DNA of 64,000 bases from CAYTLW01 sp964438735 (GTDB taxonomy: Bacteria; Myxococcota_A; UBA9042). Shown piece after piece: positions 1-9,419 of the stretch (position 1 is its first letter; each line of letters starts with the position of its first letter). The stretch lies in NCBI GenBank assembly GCA_964438735.1, contig CAYTLW010000003.1, positions 62,001 to 126,000 of the forward strand. The letters run 5' to 3'. The notes under the pieces are model-generated. The model was given only the letters and a program-made list of their open reading frames with translations, did no database searches and had not been told where the DNA came from. Made by a program: the position numbers and the translations under genes.

Positions 1-394
1 CCGTCAGCGCGCCGGCCTCTCGGGCCAGCTTGGCGACCACAGGCGCGGCGCCGGTGCCGGTGCCACCGCCCATGCCGGCGGTGACGAAGACCATGTCGAC
101 CTCGCCGACCGCTTCGGCGATCTGATCCTGATCCTCGATGGCCGCCCGGTAGCCGACCTCCGGATCTGCGCCGGCACCCAGGCCGCGCGTCATCTCGGTG
201 CCCATCTGCAGCGTGCTCGCCGCCAGGCTCCTGTCGAGCGCCTGGGCGTCCGTATTCGCCACCAGGTACTCGACGTTGTCGAGGTCGGCCTCGATCATGT
301 TGTTGACTGCGTTGCCGCCGCCGCCGCCGACGCCGATCACCTTGAGTCGTGCCCCGATGGGCCGTGACTGGTCCATGACAATGGATTCGATCAT
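1..394 (-). CDS. ftsZ: Cell division GTPase FtsZ, N-terminal part (cut by window edge)
   Basis: Tubulin-like GTPase that polymerises at midcell as the Z-ring and recruits the divisome. The 131 visible codons begin MIESIVMDQ, preceded by a GGAGCGG ribosome site, and show the glycine-rich nucleotide site GVGGGGNAVNNM (about residues 20-31), the NTDAQAL segment and the tubulin signature GGGTGTGAAP near residue 110. The C-terminal half lies outside the window. It is the last visible gene of the dcw cluster, 85 nt after ftsA. Identity is secure; nothing can be said about the C-terminal FtsA-binding tail. Confidence 0.97.
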   Translation of the reverse strand, partial: MIESIVMDQSRPIGARLKVIGVGGGGGNAVNNMIEADLDNVEYLVANTDAQALDRSLAASTLQMGTEMTRGLGAGADPEVGYRAAIEDQDQIAEAVGEVDMVFVTAGMGGGTGTGAAPVVAKLAREAGALT

Positions 395-479
395 CTTTCC
401 GCTCCCTTTTGTCGACCGACCATCTCGACGCCCGCGCGTCAGCCCCGTGTCGATCTCCTGTTACCTGCCCCAACGACTC

Positions 480-1763
480 CTAGAACGCTTCGCGTACCCA
501 GACCCGGAGTCGATTCCATAGCGTCCCGCGCCCCACGGTTCGCCCTCTACTGCTACCGGCGGGGCTGCGTGCATGGGAGGCTTCTTGCACCCCCCGCAGA
601 ACCAGCCCCACCGCCGTGGCGAAGGTCGGTGCCTTCACCATGTCGTACAGACCGCCGATGATGGCCTGCCCGTTGCCATTGCCACCGCTTGGCCCCACGG
701 TGGCTTTCGGCCTGCCGATGCGAACCGGCAGATTCAATACGTCTTCGCCCAATTCGGCCACGCCAGGCAGCAGCGCCGTGCCGCCGGTGACCACCACGCC
801 CGAGCCCAGTACATCGGCGAAATTGGACGCCTGCACTTCGCGCTCGATGAGGCGATAGATCTCCTCCATGCGTGGCTCGATGATGTCGCACAACAGCGTG
901 CGCTTGCGGCTGATCGGATCCCTTCCGCCCACACAGGCGACGTCGATGCTCTCGTCCGGATCGACCATGGTGGACAGCGCGCAGCCGTGCTTGAGCTTGA
1001 TGCGCTCGGCCTCGGCTTTGGGCGTGCGCAGGCCGACGGCGATGTCGCTGGTGATGTGGTCACCGCCGACAGGCAGGACCGCGGAGTGCACGATGGCGCC
1101 ATTGTGGAAGACAGCGATGTCGGTGGTGCCGCCGCCGATGTCGACCATGACGACGCCCAACTCCTTCTCGTCTTCTTCGAGGACCGCTTCGCCGGAGGCC
1201 GTCAGGTCGCTGAAGCAACGCAGCACGTGCAGACCTGCCCGCTCACAACACTGGCGCACGTTCTGCACGCCGGAGTTGAGCGCGGTGATGATGTGCACAT
1301 TGACTTGCAGGCGGACCCCCGCGATGCCAACCGCGTGCCGAATGCCGTCGTTATCGTCGACGAGGAATTCCTGCGGCACCGTGTGGATGATCTGCCGATC
1401 AGTGGGGATCTGGACCGCCTTGGCGTTGTCGATCACCCGCTGCACGTCGGATTCGCCGACCTCGCCATCCTGCACCGCGATCACGCCGCGATTGTTGAAG
1501 GACTTCAGGTGACCGCCGGACAGTCCCACATAGACCGCGTTGACCGTGCAGCCGGCCATCAACTCCGCCTCGTGTACGGCCCGCTGGATGGCGTCCATCG
1601 TCTCGTTGACGTGCACGACGACGCCCTTCTTGATGCCGTGTGAGGCGCTCATGCCAACGCCGATGATGTCGATCTGGCCATCGGCCCTGGCCTCGCCGAC
1701 GACGGCGGCGACCTTGGTGGTGCCGACGTCGAGTCCGACGATGATTTCATCCTGCCGCGCCAT
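480..1763 (-). CDS. ftsA: Cell division protein FtsA
   Basis: Actin-fold ATPase that tethers FtsZ filaments to the inner membrane and connects them to late divisome proteins. Visible motifs are the phosphate-1 loop GLDVGTTKVAAVV (residues 10-22), the phosphate-2 loop VDIGGGTTDIAVF (about 208-220) and the adenosine loop VVTGGTALLPG (about 325-335). The C-terminus ends in a basic, aromatic stretch (LWNRLRVWVREAF) suited to be the amphipathic membrane-targeting helix. Length 427 aa is normal. The gene starts 18 nt after ftsQ and precedes ftsZ, the classic ftsQ-ftsA-ftsZ order, so it is almost certainly co-transcribed. Confidence 0.97.
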   Translation of the reverse strand: MARQDEIIVGLDVGTTKVAAVVGEARADGQIDIIGVGMSASHGIKKGVVVHVNETMDAIQRAVHEAELMAGCTVNAVYVGLSGGHLKSFNNRGVIAVQDGEVGESDVQRVIDNAKAVQIPTDRQIIHTVPQEFLVDDNDGIRHAVGIAGVRLQVNVHIITALNSGVQNVRQCCERAGLHVLRCFSDLTASGEAVLEEDEKELGVVMVDIGGGTTDIAVFHNGAIVHSAVLPVGGDHITSDIAVGLRTPKAEAERIKLKHGCALSTMVDPDESIDVACVGGRDPISRKRTLLCDIIEPRMEEIYRLIEREVQASNFADVLGSGVVVTGGTALLPGVAELGEDVLNLPVRIGRPKATVGPSGGNGNGQAIIGGLYDMVKAPTFATAVGLVLRGVQEASHARSPAGSSRGRTVGRGTLWNRLRVWVREAF

Positions 1764-1781
1764 GGATGGTGTCCTCCTGAC

Positions 1782-2864
1782 TCAGGCCTCGGGGTCCGTG
1801 GATGGGTCGGTTGGGGGGTGATTCGTCTTGTTGCCGTTGCCCTGGGGCGGTGCCGGACGGGCCGCGCCGCCAGCGCGAGGGCGCCGAATCAAGCCTGGCA
1901 AGGCAAGCTCGGCGCCAGCGTCGACCACGTGCACAGTCGCCCGTTCGGGCCGGCGCTCGTCGTCCATCAGGGCATAGCGGAGGCGCTCGCCGCGGCGATC
2001 CACGTCGGCGAGCAGTCGGCTCAGCTGGTCCAGCTGTCGTGGCAGGGCCTCGCGCGTCATGTGACCCAGCCGGACCTCGGCGCCATCGCGCTGGGAGATG
2101 AGCGTGATGCCCTGGACCGGATCCCAGTGCACCTCGCCGAGCACAAAGCGCTCGGCAACCGGCGATCGCCGCACCTGCCGCAGCAGGGCCAGCGCGCCGC
2201 GAAGGCGGTCCCGTTGCAGCCGGGCCGCAACCAGGTCCTCTTTGGCCCCCAGGCGCAGGGCATCGACCGGCAGACCGGTGAGCAGCGGCAGGTCGTGGCG
2301 CTGGCCAGCGCTGACCTCGTCAAAGAGCACACCGTCTTCATCGACCAGCAGGATTTCACCGGCGGCGACCATGGCCACGGGCACGTACTCCTGCACCTGG
2401 ACCACCAGGCGCGATGGCAGGATCTGCTGGACATCCGCGCGCTTGATCCAGGCCAATGTCTCCACGCGTGCGCGCACCTGCGCAGGCGAAACGGCCAGCA
2501 GCGGCGCGCCGGGCTCGACACCGGTGGCGGCGACCACGGCCTGGCGGTCGATCCGAAGGTTGCCGTTGACCTCGAATTCGCTGACCACGAAGCGCTGCGT
2601 GCGCGTCGTGTACTGGTCGAAGCTGAGCGCCACGGCGGTGACCATGGCCAGGCAGACGAGGGCGGCGACCCAGGAACCAACGCGCGAAGCCATGACCCGA
2701 GGCGGCTGCACGAGGTCGGGATCGGCGTCTTCGTCAGTCTCGGTGGCTCGACGCAGCACGGCGGGCAATCGGGTGAACCAGGCCGCTCGCACCGACACGG
2801 CCGACGATGGGCGTCGGCGGCGACGGTTCGCAGGCGGTCTGCGGCCCAGCAAATTGCCGATCAC
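1782..2864 (-). CDS. ftsQ: Cell division protein FtsQ (POTRA domain, single-pass membrane protein)
   Basis: Bitopic divisome protein linking FtsZ-side and periplasmic synthases (FtsL/FtsB, FtsI/FtsW). An unusually long basic cytoplasmic N-terminus (about 65 aa, rich in R) precedes one membrane segment around residues 65-85 (WVAALVCLAMVTAVALSF), then a POTRA domain beginning FVVSEFEVNGNLRIDRQAVV and the FtsQ beta domain (RLVVQVQEYVPVAMV, then LVDEDGVLFDE). The C-terminus is a Pro/Gly-rich tail of about 35 aa. The start overlaps the murG stop by 4 nt (ATGA), indicating translational coupling. Family assignment rests on position plus POTRA/FtsQ features; 360 aa is slightly long because of the tails. 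Confidence 0.93.
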   Translation of the reverse strand: MIGNLLGRRPPANRRRRRPSSAVSVRAAWFTRLPAVLRRATETDEDADPDLVQPPRVMASRVGSWVAALVCLAMVTAVALSFDQYTTRTQRFVVSEFEVNGNLRIDRQAVVAATGVEPGAPLLAVSPAQVRARVETLAWIKRADVQQILPSRLVVQVQEYVPVAMVAAGEILLVDEDGVLFDEVSAGQRHDLPLLTGLPVDALRLGAKEDLVAARLQRDRLRGALALLRQVRRSPVAERFVLGEVHWDPVQGITLISQRDGAEVRLGHMTREALPRQLDQLSRLLADVDRRGERLRYALMDDERRPERATVHVVDAGAELALPGLIRRPRAGGAARPAPPQGNGNKTNHPPTDPSTDPEA

Positions 2865-4006
2865 CAGCGCCCCTCCATCATCGCCTCGCAGTCTCGGACG
2901 ACGGCTTGTGCGGCATCTGCGCGGGACACGGAACGAGCCCCTGCGGCGGCGTCTTCAAGCGCCTGATTATCAGTCAACAACGAGACGATCCGTTGCGCCA
3001 GTTTTTGACCCTCCCAATCTTCCTGCCGACAAAGGAGGCCGCCCCCAGCGTCGGCGAACGCCGAAGCGTTGGCCGCCTGGTGGTCTCCTGCCGCCCATGG
3101 GAAAGGCACCAGCAGCGCCGGCAGACCCGCCGCAGCCAGCTCGGCCACGGTGCCCGAGCCAGAGCGGGTGATGGCAAAGTCGGCGTTTTCGTAGGCAGCG
3201 CTCATGTCGTCGATGTAACTGACCACCTCGGCCTCGATGCCGAGCGCTTCGTAGGCGGCTCGCACCGGCTCGCCGTCCCGCTTGCCGACCTGGTGGCAGA
3301 CCCGCAGCGCTACGCCGGCGCTGGCCACATGACCCAACAACTCGGGCACGCGTTCGTTGAGGAAGAGGGCGCCCTGCGAGCCGCCGACCACCAGCAGTTG
3401 TGCGGGTCGTCCATCGACGATCGGCGCTCGATTTGTCGACTGCAGGGCCACGATCTCAGCCCGCACCGGGTTGCCCGAGACCATCACCCGACCAGCGGGG
3501 AAGGCGTCGGTGGCGGCCTCGAAGCCCAGGAAGACCCGATTGACGATCCGGCCCAGGACCTTGTTGGTGAAGCCCGGCACCGCGTTGGATTCGTGGATCG
3601 CCGTGCGCAGCCCCATGGTCCACGCCGCCAGCAAGGCGGCTCCCGAGGCATATCCGCCGACGCCGATCACCAGACCGATGCGATGCTCGCGCAGTAGACG
3701 TCGGGCCTGAAGGATGCCGCGCAGCAAGGCCCAGAGACCGCGCAACTTGGCCAGCGGCCCCCCGCCCACCAGGCGTGAACCCTCGACCAGTTCGATGGGG
3801 TAGCCACGTTTCGGTACGAGCGTCGCCTCGAGTCCGCGTGCGGTGCCGATGAAGAGCAGCTCGGCGGACGGCCAGGACTGCCGCCAGGCGTCGGCGATGG
3901 CCAGGGCCGGGTTCACATGGCCGCCAGTGCCACCGCCAGCGATGGCGACGCGGGGCACGACGGTCTTGTCGGCGACGGCAGAGGCAGCGGCCAGGGCGAC
4001 GCTCAT
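2861..4006 (-). CDS. murG: UDP-GlcNAc:undecaprenyl-PP-MurNAc-pentapeptide GlcNAc transferase (MurG)
   Basis: GT-B glycosyltransferase that converts lipid I to lipid II at the cytoplasmic face of the inner membrane. The N-terminal glycine loop GGGTGGHVNPALAIAD (about residues 24-39) binds the lipid diphosphate, and a second loop VVGGSQGALFLNERV (about 207-221) starts the UDP-GlcNAc domain; the donor-site region ITRSGSGTVAELAAAGLPALLVPFPW follows in the usual order. The N-terminus has about 17 extra residues before the first strand. ATGA overlaps with ftsW upstream and ftsQ downstream point to tight coupling. In many genomes murC, murB and ddl sit between murG and ftsQ; here they are missing. 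Confidence 0.97.
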   Translation of the reverse strand: MSVALAAASAVADKTVVPRVAIAGGGTGGHVNPALAIADAWRQSWPSAELLFIGTARGLEATLVPKRGYPIELVEGSRLVGGGPLAKLRGLWALLRGILQARRLLREHRIGLVIGVGGYASGAALLAAWTMGLRTAIHESNAVPGFTNKVLGRIVNRVFLGFEAATDAFPAGRVMVSGNPVRAEIVALQSTNRAPIVDGRPAQLLVVGGSQGALFLNERVPELLGHVASAGVALRVCHQVGKRDGEPVRAAYEALGIEAEVVSYIDDMSAAYENADFAITRSGSGTVAELAAAGLPALLVPFPWAAGDHQAANASAFADAGGGLLCRQEDWEGQKLAQRIVSLLTDNQALEDAAAGARSVSRADAAQAVVRDCEAMMEGRW

Positions 4007-5316
4007 GGAGCACCTCCCGCGTCGGTCACGGCGACCGTCTGAGCCGCCAGGCGATCGTTGTCGCCCCGCCGGTCACGCCACCATTGCCGCGGCGACGGCC
4101 AGCGGAACTCCTCGTGACCGCCGCGGCCGACATTGAGCAATACGCCGACGGCCAGAGACATCACCAGGAGGGAAGAGCCGCCATAGGAGACAAAGGGCAA
4201 GGTGAGCCCCTTGGTGGGCAGCAGGCCGAGCACCACGCCGAAGTTGATCGCCGTCTGGGCGCCCAACAGGACGACGATGCCCATGGCCAGCAAGCGGCCG
4301 AATTCGCAGCGGGCGTGCAGGGCGATCCGCAGGCCTCGAATCAGCACGAAGGCGAAGGCGAAGGCGACCAGCGAGATGCCGATGACGCCGAGCTCCTCGC
4401 CGATGATGGACAGCACGAAATCGGTGTGGGCCTCGGGGATGAAACCGAGCTTCTGGCGGGAAGCGCCCAATCCGCGACCGGCGAGCCCACCGGTCGCCAC
4501 GGCCAGTTTGCCGTTGAAGAGCTGGTAGGCGGTCGCTGAACGATGGGCCAGCGGCTCCAGAAAGGCCATCAGGCGCTTGCTGCGCATGGGGTCGTTGACC
4601 AGGAAGGTCAGCAACAGCGCGCCACCGCTCATGCCGAAGAAGAGCAGGTAGGCGATGCGCGCGCCGGCGATGAAGGTCAAGGTGAAGAGCAGGATGGCCA
4701 GGACGAGGCCGGTGCCCAGGTCGGGCTGCTTCATGCACAGGCCAAAGACGAGCGCCCAGACGAGGAAATGGGGCAGCAGGCCGATGTGGAAGGTCTGGAT
4801 GGCGTTGGTAGCTGCCTTCTTGGACAGGGAGAAGGCCAGGTAGACGACAAATGCGAACTTGCCCAACTCTGCGGGCTGGAAGGTGATGCCGGCGATCATG
4901 ATCCAGCGCGTCGCCCGATTGCGCGTCTCGCCGAAGAACATCACGAAGATCAGCAGACCGATGGCCAGGCCCAGCAGCGGATACGCCGCCTTGCGCCAGG
5001 CCTGGTAGGGCACGTGCAGGCCGAAGAGCAGGGCCAGCAGGCCCATGCCCAGGTATCGGATGTGGCGGTCGAGGAAGAAGGACTCGTCACCGTGGTTGTG
5101 AACCGCGGGGTAGATGGAAGCGCTGAACGCCATCACCAGGCCGAGTGCGGCGATCATCACGACGGTGGCCAGCAGCCACCAGTCCATGCCCACGGGCAGG
5201 GGCACGAGCGCCTGCTCACTGGGCTCCACCGCCGGCCGTCGCTCCATGATCCGGGTCGGACCATCGAGTTCGAAGTCCTCTTCGACGAGGTCGTTGATGG
5301 GGGCTTCTTCGTTCAC
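4003..5316 (-). CDS. ftsW: Septal peptidoglycan glycosyltransferase FtsW (SEDS family)
   Basis: Polytopic SEDS glycosyltransferase that polymerises lipid II at the septum together with the class B penicillin-binding protein FtsI. The 437-aa protein starts with about 45 acidic, soluble residues, then about ten membrane segments (for example WWLLATVVMIAALGLVMAFS). Family landmarks include WIMIAGITFQPAELGKFAFV, MKQPDLGTGLVLAILLF, and near the end FVSYGGSSLLVMSLAVGVLLNV. It starts one nucleotide after the mraY stop and overlaps murG by 4 nt. murD, normally between mraY and ftsW, is absent. FtsW rather than RodA is inferred from the dcw location. Confidence 0.95.
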   Translation of the reverse strand: MNEEAPINDLVEEDFELDGPTRIMERRPAVEPSEQALVPLPVGMDWWLLATVVMIAALGLVMAFSASIYPAVHNHGDESFFLDRHIRYLGMGLLALLFGLHVPYQAWRKAAYPLLGLAIGLLIFVMFFGETRNRATRWIMIAGITFQPAELGKFAFVVYLAFSLSKKAATNAIQTFHIGLLPHFLVWALVFGLCMKQPDLGTGLVLAILLFTLTFIAGARIAYLLFFGMSGGALLLTFLVNDPMRSKRLMAFLEPLAHRSATAYQLFNGKLAVATGGLAGRGLGASRQKLGFIPEAHTDFVLSIIGEELGVIGISLVAFAFAFVLIRGLRIALHARCEFGRLLAMGIVVLLGAQTAINFGVVLGLLPTKGLTLPFVSYGGSSLLVMSLAVGVLLNVGRGGHEEFRWPSPRQWWRDRRGDNDRLAAQTVAVTDAGGAP

Positions 5317-5317
5317 G

Positions 5318-6431
<1,114 letters not shown>

Positions 6432-6451
<20 letters not shown>

Positions 6452-9419
6452 TCGAGACCTCCAGCGGACCGGGCGGGACCCGGGCCTGCAGTTGTTCGAT
6501 CACGCGCTCCATGCGGGCGCCACGGGATCCCTTCACCAGCACGGTGCCGCCCGACGGGGTCGCCGCCAGCACGGCAGCGACCGCCTCGTCGATATCGGCC
6601 ACCGGGCGCGCATGCGTGGGCGCCTGTGTTCCTGCGGCGTAGTCGTCCGCATGTCGCCCCAGGGAGACCAGCACGTCGATGCCCTGCGCCGCTGCGGCCA
6701 GGCCGACGCGCCGATGCAGCTGCGCGGCCTGCGGCCCCAATTCGAGCATGTCGCCCAGCACGGCCACGCGCGGCCCCGGCAACCCGGACAGGGTCTGCAG
6801 GGCCATCTCGGTGGAGCGCGGATTGGCGTTGTAACAGTCGGCGAGCAGCAGGCGTGAACCGACCTGCAGCGGGCGCATGCGCTGGCCAACTGGCTCGAAT
6901 TCGGCCAGGGCGGCAGCGGCCGCGTTCAGGTCCCTGCCCAGGCAGGCGGCCACCGCCAGCGCCGCCAGCGAGTTGTGGATCATGTGCACGCCGAGCGCCG
7001 GCAGCATCACATCCACCCTCGTACCCAGGACTCGGGCGGTGAAGCGCTGTCCCAGACCGGTGACCGCCGGCGGGCCCAGCAACCCCACATCCGCTTCCGA
7101 CCCGGTACCAAAGCGGATCACCCGACAGGACAGCTCGGCCACGTGGGGATCCAGGAGCGGCTCTGCCTCGGGCACGATGGCCACCCCATCAGATCGCAAC
7201 GCTGCCAGCAGCGCCGCCTTCTCCGCGGCCACGTCCGTGACCTCGCCCAAGCCCTCCAGGTGGGCTTCGGCGATGGACGTCACCACGCCGATATCCGGCT
7301 CAACGATGCGGGCAAGTTCGGCGATCTCACCCGGTTCGCTCGTGCCCATTTCGACGACTGCGACCGCGTGTTTGGCACGCAAACGGGCCAGAGTCTGGGG
7401 CACGCCGATCCGATTGTTGTGGTTGGCGTAGGTGGCCAGCACCGGACCGTCAGGCGCCAGCGCAAGGGCCATCAATTCCTTGGTGCTCGTCTTGCCGTTG
7501 GAGCCGGTGATGCCGATCACGGGGCCGGCGAATCGACGGCGATGGGCCCGGGCGAGGTCTCCCAGGGCGACGAGGGTGTCGTTGACCTCCAGCAGCCAAC
7601 CGCCAGCATCGCCGGACGAAGCGAGCGCAGCTGTGCCCCGCCCTGAACTGCAGACGGCGCCAGCGGCACCAGCGGAAAGCACGGCCGGCAGGAAGTCGTT
7701 GGCGTCGAATCGTTCGCCGACCAGGGCGACGAAGATCGTCTCTTCGTCGACCAGGCGGCTATCGGTGCTGAGCGCATGACCGGCCGATCCGTTCCGAACC
7801 AGCTGTCCCCCGCAGGCCTGCAGGGCCGCCTGTCCATCGAAGTCGAATCCGGTCGGGATTGACGACGTGGCCGGGGTCGGGCGTTGGGCGGCGAGCGCCG
7901 CCAGGGATGCGCTGGCCACCGCGACGTCATCGAAGGGTCGGCCGACATCGCCGACGGTCTGGGTCGTCTCGTGGCCCTTGCCGGCGATGAGCAGGACGTC
8001 GCCGGCGCCAAGCAGGGCGATCGCGGTTTCGATGGCCTCGCCACGCTCTTCGATGGCCAGCCAGTGGCGCCCGCCCTCGGACGCAGGCGTGGCCGCTGCC
8101 CCCCGCGACTCGGTCGCGCCGGAGTCGCGAAGACCGACAATGATCTGGTCGATGATCGCGCTCGGCGACTCGCTGCGAGGATTGTCCGATGTGGCGATCG
8201 ACAAATCCGCCAGGGCGCCAGCTGCCCGCCCCATCTCCGGACGCTTGCCCTGATCCCGGTCGCCACCGCAGCCGAAGACCACGAACAGCCGCCCGTCCGC
8301 CTCGACCAGTTCCCGGCCGGTGCGCAGTGCGTGCTGGAGGGCATCCGGCGTGTGCGCGTAGTCCACGAGCACGAGCGCGCCGAGGTGGTTGGCTACCGGT
8401 TCCAGGCGGCCGCGCGGAGGGCGCAACGTCGGCAGCCCGGCCGCGATCTGATCGTCCGACACGCCGATGGCGCGGCACAGCAGGATCGCCGCGATCAGGT
8501 TGTCCACGTTATGTCGTCCGGGCAGCGCCGCCTTGACCCGGAGGGTTGGCGCGTCTGCTCCCGCGAGCGAGAACGACAGCCCGTGTCGGCCGACCTCGAT
8601 GGCAGCGGCCCGGTACGTGGACTGAGCGGCGTTCGCCGATGTCCAGGCAACCGCCAATCCCTCGCTCTGCATGGTCGCGCAGATCGGGTCATCGCCGTTG
8701 ACGAACGCAGGCGTGCCCGGTGCCATCAGGTCGCGGAACAGGCGCGCTTTGGCGGCGGCGTAGGCCCGCTCGTCGCCGTGGTAGTCCAGGTGATCGCGAC
8801 TGAGGTTGGTCCATGCGGCGGCGGCGATGCGCGTACCGTCCAGGCGCCGCTGATCGAGCGCGTGTGAGCTCGCTTCCAGGCAGACATGTCGATAGCCGGC
8901 ATCGCGCAGGCGGGCCAGCGTGGCCTGCAACTCCACGGCATCGGGCGTGGTCAACTGGCCCGGCTCCACACCGTCCGGCGTCCACAGACCCAAGGTCCCG
9001 AGCGCGGCGGCTCGATGTCCGCAGGCAGTGAGCAGTGCTGCGACCAGGATCGCGGTCGTGGTCTTGCCGTTGGTGCCGGTCACGGCCAGGACATCAAGAT
9101 CGTGCGAGGGGTGCCCATGGAATGCCGACGCCAGGGGACCAACGGCGGCGCGCGCGTCGTCTACCAGGAGCAGTGGCGCGCCGTTCAGGTCGGCAGGTCG
9201 GTCAGCCAGGACCGCCACAGCGCCCGCGTCGATGGCCGACTGGGCGTGGTCGAGACCGCGCACCCGCAATCCGTCGAAGGCGACAAAGATGAAGCCCGGC
9301 CCGACCTTGCGAGAGTCGATCGTGATCCCACTGACGTTCAGCATCGGCAGGTCGCCGGCCCCGGCATGGGCTGGACGCCAGGCCAATTCGCTCGCCTTCA
9401 GCAGGTCGGCCAGATTCAC
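6432..9419 (-). CDS. murE-murF: MurE-MurF fusion: UDP-MurNAc-tripeptide synthetase / D-Ala-D-Ala ligase
   Basis: Two consecutive cytoplasmic Mur ligases are fused in one 995-aa chain. Residues about 1-512 are MurE: P-loop AVTGTNGKTTT (112-122), the lysine expected to be carbamylated in AYAAAKARLF (K224), and DNPR at 412-415, the motif for meso-diaminopimelate specificity. Residues about 520-995 are MurF: P-loop GITGSNGKTST (636-646) and DCYNANPRST, where MurF normally has DAYNANP. The junction (near 511-520, AQRPTPATSS) is a short Ala/Pro/Ser linker with no stop or frameshift. A MurE-MurF fusion is known in Bordetella. The gene overlaps ftsI by 4 nt and mraY by 20 nt. The fusion supplies steps 3 and 5 of stem-peptide assembly. 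Confidence 0.96.

Noticed and set aside
573..1643. Plus-strand open frame (356 aa) inside ftsA
   Set aside because: Reverse of conserved FtsA sequence, with a composition of alternating His/Asp/Arg typical of an antisense frame.
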